DNA of 7,517 bases from Chloroflexota bacterium (lineage in GTDB: Bacteria; Chloroflexota; Dormibacteria; Dormibacterales; Dormibacteraceae): the NCBI GenBank assembly GCA_005880345.1, contig VBGE01000078.1, positions 1-7,517 on the forward strand, in the 5' to 3' direction. The notes under the pieces were generated by a model, which made no database searches, had not been told where the DNA came from, and saw only the letters and a program-made list of their open reading frames with translations. A program made the translations under genes and the position numbers. Within the stretch, counting starts at the first letter, position 1; each line of letters opens with the position of its first letter. Below, piece after piece: positions 4,617 through 7,517 of this stretch.

Positions 4617-5705
4617 GTGCCTCTGACCGGGATCCGAGTGCTGGACCTGACCCGGCTCCTGCCAGGCGCGTACTGCACACAGCTACTGGCCGACATGGGC
4701 GCCGAGGTCGTCAAGGTCGAAGAGCCTGGCAGTGGCGACTACATGCGATGGACCCCGCCTCTGGTCGACGGCCAGTCGGTCATGTTCAACGCGATCAACC
4801 GCCGCAAGAAGAGCGTCACGCTGAACCTCAAGTCAGAAGAGGGACGCCAACTGCTGCTGGGGTTGGTCGAGAACGCCGACGTCCTCGTCGAAGGCAACCG
4901 GCCTGGCGTGATGGATCGCCTCGGCCTCGGCTGGCCGGTGTTGCACGCGAGGAATCCCCGCCTGGTCATGTGCTCGATCACGGGCTACGGCCAGGACGGG
5001 CCGTTTGCGGCGCGCGCCGGACACGACCTGAACTACATGGCGACTGCGGGGGCGCTCGGCCTCAACGGCGAGCGCGGCGGCCCGCCCCTCCCGCTGTCGG
5101 TGCAGGTCGCGGACATCGGTGGCGGAGGACTGCAGCCCGCGGTCGCGATCCTTGGGGCACTCGTCGCGGTGCAGCGTGGCGGCGAAGGTCGATGGATCGA
5201 TTCGTCGATGACCGACGGCGCGGTGGGATGGCTGGCGCTCGTGTTCGCGGCGCATGCGGCGGGAGAGCGGGTCGCCAGGGGCGACCAGCGACTTGCGGGC
5301 CGGTACCCGTGCTACCGCGTCTATGAGTGCCGGGGCGGCGGTTACTACAGCGTTGCCGCTCTCGAGCCAAAGTTCTGGACAGCCGTGTGTGAAGCGCTCG
5401 CGCGACCGGACCTGGCCGACCTGCAGTACTCCGAAGACCTCGACGCGCAGAAACAGCTGGAGAAGATCTTCGCGACCAAGACGCGCGACGAGTGGCAGGA
5501 GGTTCTTGCCGGCTTCGATGCGTGTTGCGAGCCGGTCCTCGACCTCGACGAAGTCGCGTTGCATCCGCAGATCGCCGCGCGCGGCGTTCTCGCTCCACGA
5601 ACCGACCCGGTGCCCCTGCTGGGCGAACACTCCGCCGAGATCCTGGCCGCCGCCGGGGTCGACGCCGCTCGACTTGCGGACTTGCGGAAGAGAGGAATTA
5701 CCTAG
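4617..5705 (+). CDS. Alpha-methylacyl-CoA racemase / CoA-transferase family III (CaiB/BaiF) protein
   Basis: The 362-residue product has the family III N-terminus (PLTGIRVLDLTRLLPGAYC, then LADMGAEVVKVEEP), NRRKKSVTLNLKSEEG, and SITGYGQDGPF before the active site. His136 in AGHDLNYMATAG and Asp166 in QVADIGGGG are 30 residues apart, as are His126 and Asp156 of the Mycobacterium tuberculosis racemase MCR. Glu250 in LEPKFW is a likely counterpart of MCR Glu241. The length is also that of MCR (about 360). This favours epimerisation of 2-methyl-branched acyl-CoAs, needed before beta-oxidation, over CoA transfer between acids, though the family is hard to split by eye. The protein is cytoplasmic and such proteins usually form interlocked dimers. 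GTG 4617 is chosen because an in-frame TAA lies at 4593 with no better start between. The 3' end overlaps coaE by 8 bp tail to tail. Confidence 0.88.
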   Translation: MPLTGIRVLDLTRLLPGAYCTQLLADMGAEVVKVEEPGSGDYMRWTPPLVDGQSVMFNAINRRKKSVTLNLKSEEGRQLLLGLVENADVLVEGNRPGVMDRLGLGWPVLHARNPRLVMCSITGYGQDGPFAARAGHDLNYMATAGALGLNGERGGPPLPLSVQVADIGGGGLQPAVAILGALVAVQRGGEGRWIDSSMTDGAVGWLALVFAAHAAGERVARGDQRLAGRYPCYRVYECRGGGYYSVAALEPKFWTAVCEALARPDLADLQYSEDLDAQKQLEKIFATKTRDEWQEVLAGFDACCEPVLDLDEVALHPQIAARGVLAPRTDPVPLLGEHSAEILAAAGVDAARLADLRKRGIT

Positions 5706-6294
5706 CGGGCGAGATGTCCGCCCACAGCTTCTCGACCTGGGCGCGCGTCTTGTCTCGGTCCCCGCTGTTGTCGACCACGTGCTGGGCGCGGCTGCGCTTC
5801 TCGTCGATCGGCATCTGCGCGGCGATGATGGAGCGAGCGAGCTCCTGGCTCAGGCCGCGGCCGTCGACGAGCCGGCGCAGCTGCACCCGCGGCGGGACGT
5901 ACACGAGCACCACGTCTGAGTAAAGCGGCTCCAGACCGTTCTCGAACAGCAGCGGCACGTCGTGGATCACGACGCTCGACCCATCCCTGTCGGCCTCCGC
6001 GGTTCGGGCCGCCATCCACTCACGCACGAGCGGGTGCACGATCGCGTTGAGACGCCTCCGGGCGCTCTCGTCGTGGAAGACGAGCTCACCCAATTTCGCG
6101 CGGTCGATCTGTCCGTTGCGTACGACGTCCGATCCGAACTCGGCCACCACCGCGTCGAACCCCGGGTTACCCGTCGCGTAGACCGCGTGGCTCGCCTCGT
6201 CCGCGTCGACGATGGCCGCGCCCAGCTCGCGGAACATGCCCCCCACCGTCGACTTTCCGGACCCCGCGCCGCCCGTCAGCCCAATGAGCTTCAA
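5698..6294 (-). CDS. coaE: Dephospho-CoA kinase
   Basis: The 198-residue protein catalyses the last step of coenzyme A synthesis, ATP-dependent phosphorylation of the 3'-hydroxyl of dephospho-CoA. The P-loop GGAGSGKST is at residues 8-16. VDADEAS at 29-35 is the family's Asp-x-Asp substrate-side motif. NAIVHP (83-88) and HDVPLLFE (111-118) are typical CoaE segments. The lid-like stretch LSQELARSIIAAQMP, followed by KRSRAQHVVDNSGD, completes the kinase. The length is normal. The start is TTG 6292-6294: the P-loop sits only seven residues from it, as in homologues. The frame remains open for more than a kilobase upstream, but that part is antisense to the FixC-like gene and not kinase-like. The stop TAA (5698-5700) lies inside the last codons of the racemase gene. 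Confidence 0.93.
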   Translation of the reverse strand: MKLIGLTGGAGSGKSTVGGMFRELGAAIVDADEASHAVYATGNPGFDAVVAEFGSDVVRNGQIDRAKLGELVFHDESARRRLNAIVHPLVREWMAARTAEADRDGSSVVIHDVPLLFENGLEPLYSDVVLVYVPPRVQLRRLVDGRGLSQELARSIIAAQMPIDEKRSRAQHVVDNSGDRDKTRAQVEKLWADISPAR

Positions 6295-6303
6295 TTTGCA
6301 GAA

Positions 6304-7517
6304 GTGGCTGACGAGGACAAATTCGACGCGGTCGTCGTCGGGGCCGGCCCGGCGGGCACCGCGGCCGCGATCACCATGGCCAAGGCCGGGCTGCAGGTCG
6401 CGCTGCTCGAGCGCGGCGCCAAGCCCGGTTCCAAGAACGTCATGGGCGGCATCCTCTACAACTACTACCTCGAGGAGATCGTAGGCGAGGCCTGGAAGGA
6501 AGCTCCGCTCGAGCGGCCGATCATCGAGGAGCGCCGCTGGCTGATGACGCCTGAGGCGGCGATCAGCTTCGACTACAAGAACATCCGCAACCGCGAGCAT
6601 CCGCATTCCTTTTCCGTGCTGCGCGCCCGGTTCGACGCGTGGTTCGCCGAGCAGGCGGAAAAGGCGGGCGCGATGGTGGTGCCGGAGACGGTCGTCGACC
6701 GGCTCATCACCCGCAACGGCCGTGTCGTCGGAGTGGGGACCGGTCGCGGCGACGACGTCTATGCAGACGTGACGATCATCTGCGAAGGCGTCGGGCTCGG
6801 CACCGGCCTGCTCGAGAAGACGGTGATCAACGGCAAGCCGCTGCGCCGCAAGCTGCGGCCTGACGAGGTCGCGATGGCCGTGAAAGAGATCATGCAGCTC
6901 GACCCGGGCCTCATCGAGGAGCGCTTCAACTGCGAGTCGGGCGAGGGCTGCACGGTCGAGTGCTTCGGCGACTCGACGATGGGCATGTCGGGTTTCATGT
7001 TCATCTACACGAATCACGACACGCTCTCCGTCGGCGGTGGCGCGCTGCTCAGCGAGCTGAACAAGACACTGCGCAGCCCCAACGACCTGATGGAGCATTT
7101 CAAGAAACACCCGGCGATCAAGCCGCTGTTGCGCGGCGCCGAGACAGTGGAATACCTGGCGCACCTGATTCCGGAAGGGGGCTATCGAGGCATACCGAAA
7201 GTTTCCGGGCCGGGTTATCTCGTGTGTGGAGACGCCGCGATGCTCTCCAACCCCGTGCACCGCGAAGGCTCGAACCTGGCGATGGAGTCGGGCAGGCTCG
7301 CCGGCGAGACGGTCGTGCACTGCAAGGAGATCGGCGACTTCTCCACGCGCAGGCTGGCCGAGTACAGGGGCAAGCTCGACCACTCCTGGATCATGGCCGA
7401 CATGAAGAAGTACGACAAAGCGGTGCCGCTGCTCGAGCACAATCCGCAGCTGCTCACCAAATATCCGCGTGTCCTCGATGCCGCCCTCGACGAGTTCTTC
7501 CGCGTCGACGGAACGTC
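6304..7517 (+). CDS. fixC: FixC-like FAD-dependent oxidoreductase (ETF:quinone oxidoreductase family), 3' end outside window
   Basis: The frame begins at GTG 6304 and remains open for 404 codons to the window edge. The N-terminal FAD dinucleotide fold is FDAVVVGAGPAG, with GxGxxG at residues 13-18 and the ribose-binding Glu36 in LLERG. SKNVMGGILY, then LRARFDAWFAEQAEKAGA, follow as in FixC. The second FAD motif is CGDAAM (Cys308-Gly309-Asp310), continuing with NPVHREGSNLAMESG. In FixABCX and ETF-QO systems this protein passes electrons from electron-transfer flavoprotein to quinone at the inner membrane. FixC proteins are about 430 residues, so only a short C-terminal piece should be missing. 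A fixX-type ferredoxin may lie just beyond the edge; that is not visible. The usual DG of the middle motif appears as CEGVG (Glu instead of Asp). No nitrogen-fixation genes are seen, so a role in fatty-acid or dehydrogenase electron flow is more likely. Confidence 0.88.
   Translation, partial: MADEDKFDAVVVGAGPAGTAAAITMAKAGLQVALLERGAKPGSKNVMGGILYNYYLEEIVGEAWKEAPLERPIIEERRWLMTPEAAISFDYKNIRNREHPHSFSVLRARFDAWFAEQAEKAGAMVVPETVVDRLITRNGRVVGVGTGRGDDVYADVTIICEGVGLGTGLLEKTVINGKPLRRKLRPDEVAMAVKEIMQLDPGLIEERFNCESGEGCTVECFGDSTMGMSGFMFIYTNHDTLSVGGGALLSELNKTLRSPNDLMEHFKKHPAIKPLLRGAETVEYLAHLIPEGGYRGIPKVSGPGYLVCGDAAMLSNPVHREGSNLAMESGRLAGETVVHCKEIGDFSTRRLAEYRGKLDHSWIMADMKKYDKAVPLLEHNPQLLTKYPRVLDAALDEFFRVDGT

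Noticed and set aside
4606..4626. A tiny ATG frame of six codons overlapping the racemase start, a possible leader peptide.
   Set aside because: It has no SD, and such short frames occur easily by chance. The hexamer overlapping it suggests its ATG is not within an mRNA leader.
4833..5630. A 265-codon - frame inside the racemase gene.
   Set aside because: It is the antisense shadow of a confidently identified enzyme with no independent motif or start context.
6295..7440. Long open frame on the - strand continuing coaE upstream to 7440.
   Set aside because: It is antisense to the FixC-like gene, and its translation is His/Arg/Ala-rich without motif. The kinase begins with its P-loop just after TTG 6294.
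1..7517. Defence system, CRISPR array, toxin-antitoxin pair, insertion sequence or tRNA.
   Set aside because: No spaced repeats, nuclease or transposase motifs, terminal inverted repeats with a coding body, or cloverleaf sequence were found on either strand.

Overview
The window is GC-rich (roughly two-thirds G+C by eye), with strong G/C preference at third codon positions, frequent GTG/TTG starts, very tight gene packing and few recognisable Shine-Dalgarno sequences. Together with the FixC-type dehydrogenase and the racemase this suggests a free-living bacterium of the Chloroflexota, Dormibacterota or actinobacterial kind. That assignment is an impression from style, not a phylogenetic result. 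No tRNA, rRNA, CRISPR array, integrase or insertion sequence was seen.

Layout. 2-739 (+) is the 3' part of an extended short-chain dehydrogenase / NAD-dependent epimerase. It faces, across a 123-bp hairpin-rich spacer flanked by an imperfect 20-bp direct repeat, a leftward gene train spanning 2541 to 863: an FlK-like hot-dog acyl-CoA thioesterase, a multi-pass membrane protein, a 63-residue very basic protein (ATGA overlap), and an Lrp/AsnC-type effector-domain remnant that lacks its first half and any good start. The basic-protein gene ends in a G_GGA_AAG heptamer in correct phase for a -1 slip, and that slip would lead directly into the Lrp remnant. This is the most intriguing local signal.

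Rightward from 2541 come galU (UTP-glucose-1-phosphate uridylyltransferase), an 87-residue acidic-tailed hypothetical protein and a 69-residue single-pass membrane protein. A 178-residue unrecognised gene (4009-4545, -) converges on these. Beyond it are an alpha-methylacyl-CoA racemase of CoA-transferase family III (4617-5705, +), coaE (5698-6294, -, overlapping the racemase tail by 8 bp) and a FixC-like FAD-dependent ETF:quinone-oxidoreductase-type protein (6304 to the window edge, +).

How the genes fit together. Four genes concern coenzyme A or acyl-CoA handling: the thioesterase, the racemase, dephospho-CoA kinase and the FixC-like protein. This is compatible with branched-chain fatty-acid or acyl-CoA oxidation feeding electrons through ETF to quinone, but they lie on different strands and are not one operon. 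Epimerase and GalU point to nucleotide-sugar or envelope metabolism. Two divergent pairs (thioesterase/galU and coaE/fixC) have start codons 0-17 and 9 bp apart, so promoters must sit inside the opposite gene. AT-rich hexamers 7-9 nt before several starts hint at leaderless transcripts.

I see no clear new defence or mobile system. Most of the window is ordinary housekeeping sequence; the possible recoding site and the compact divergent starts deserve the second look.
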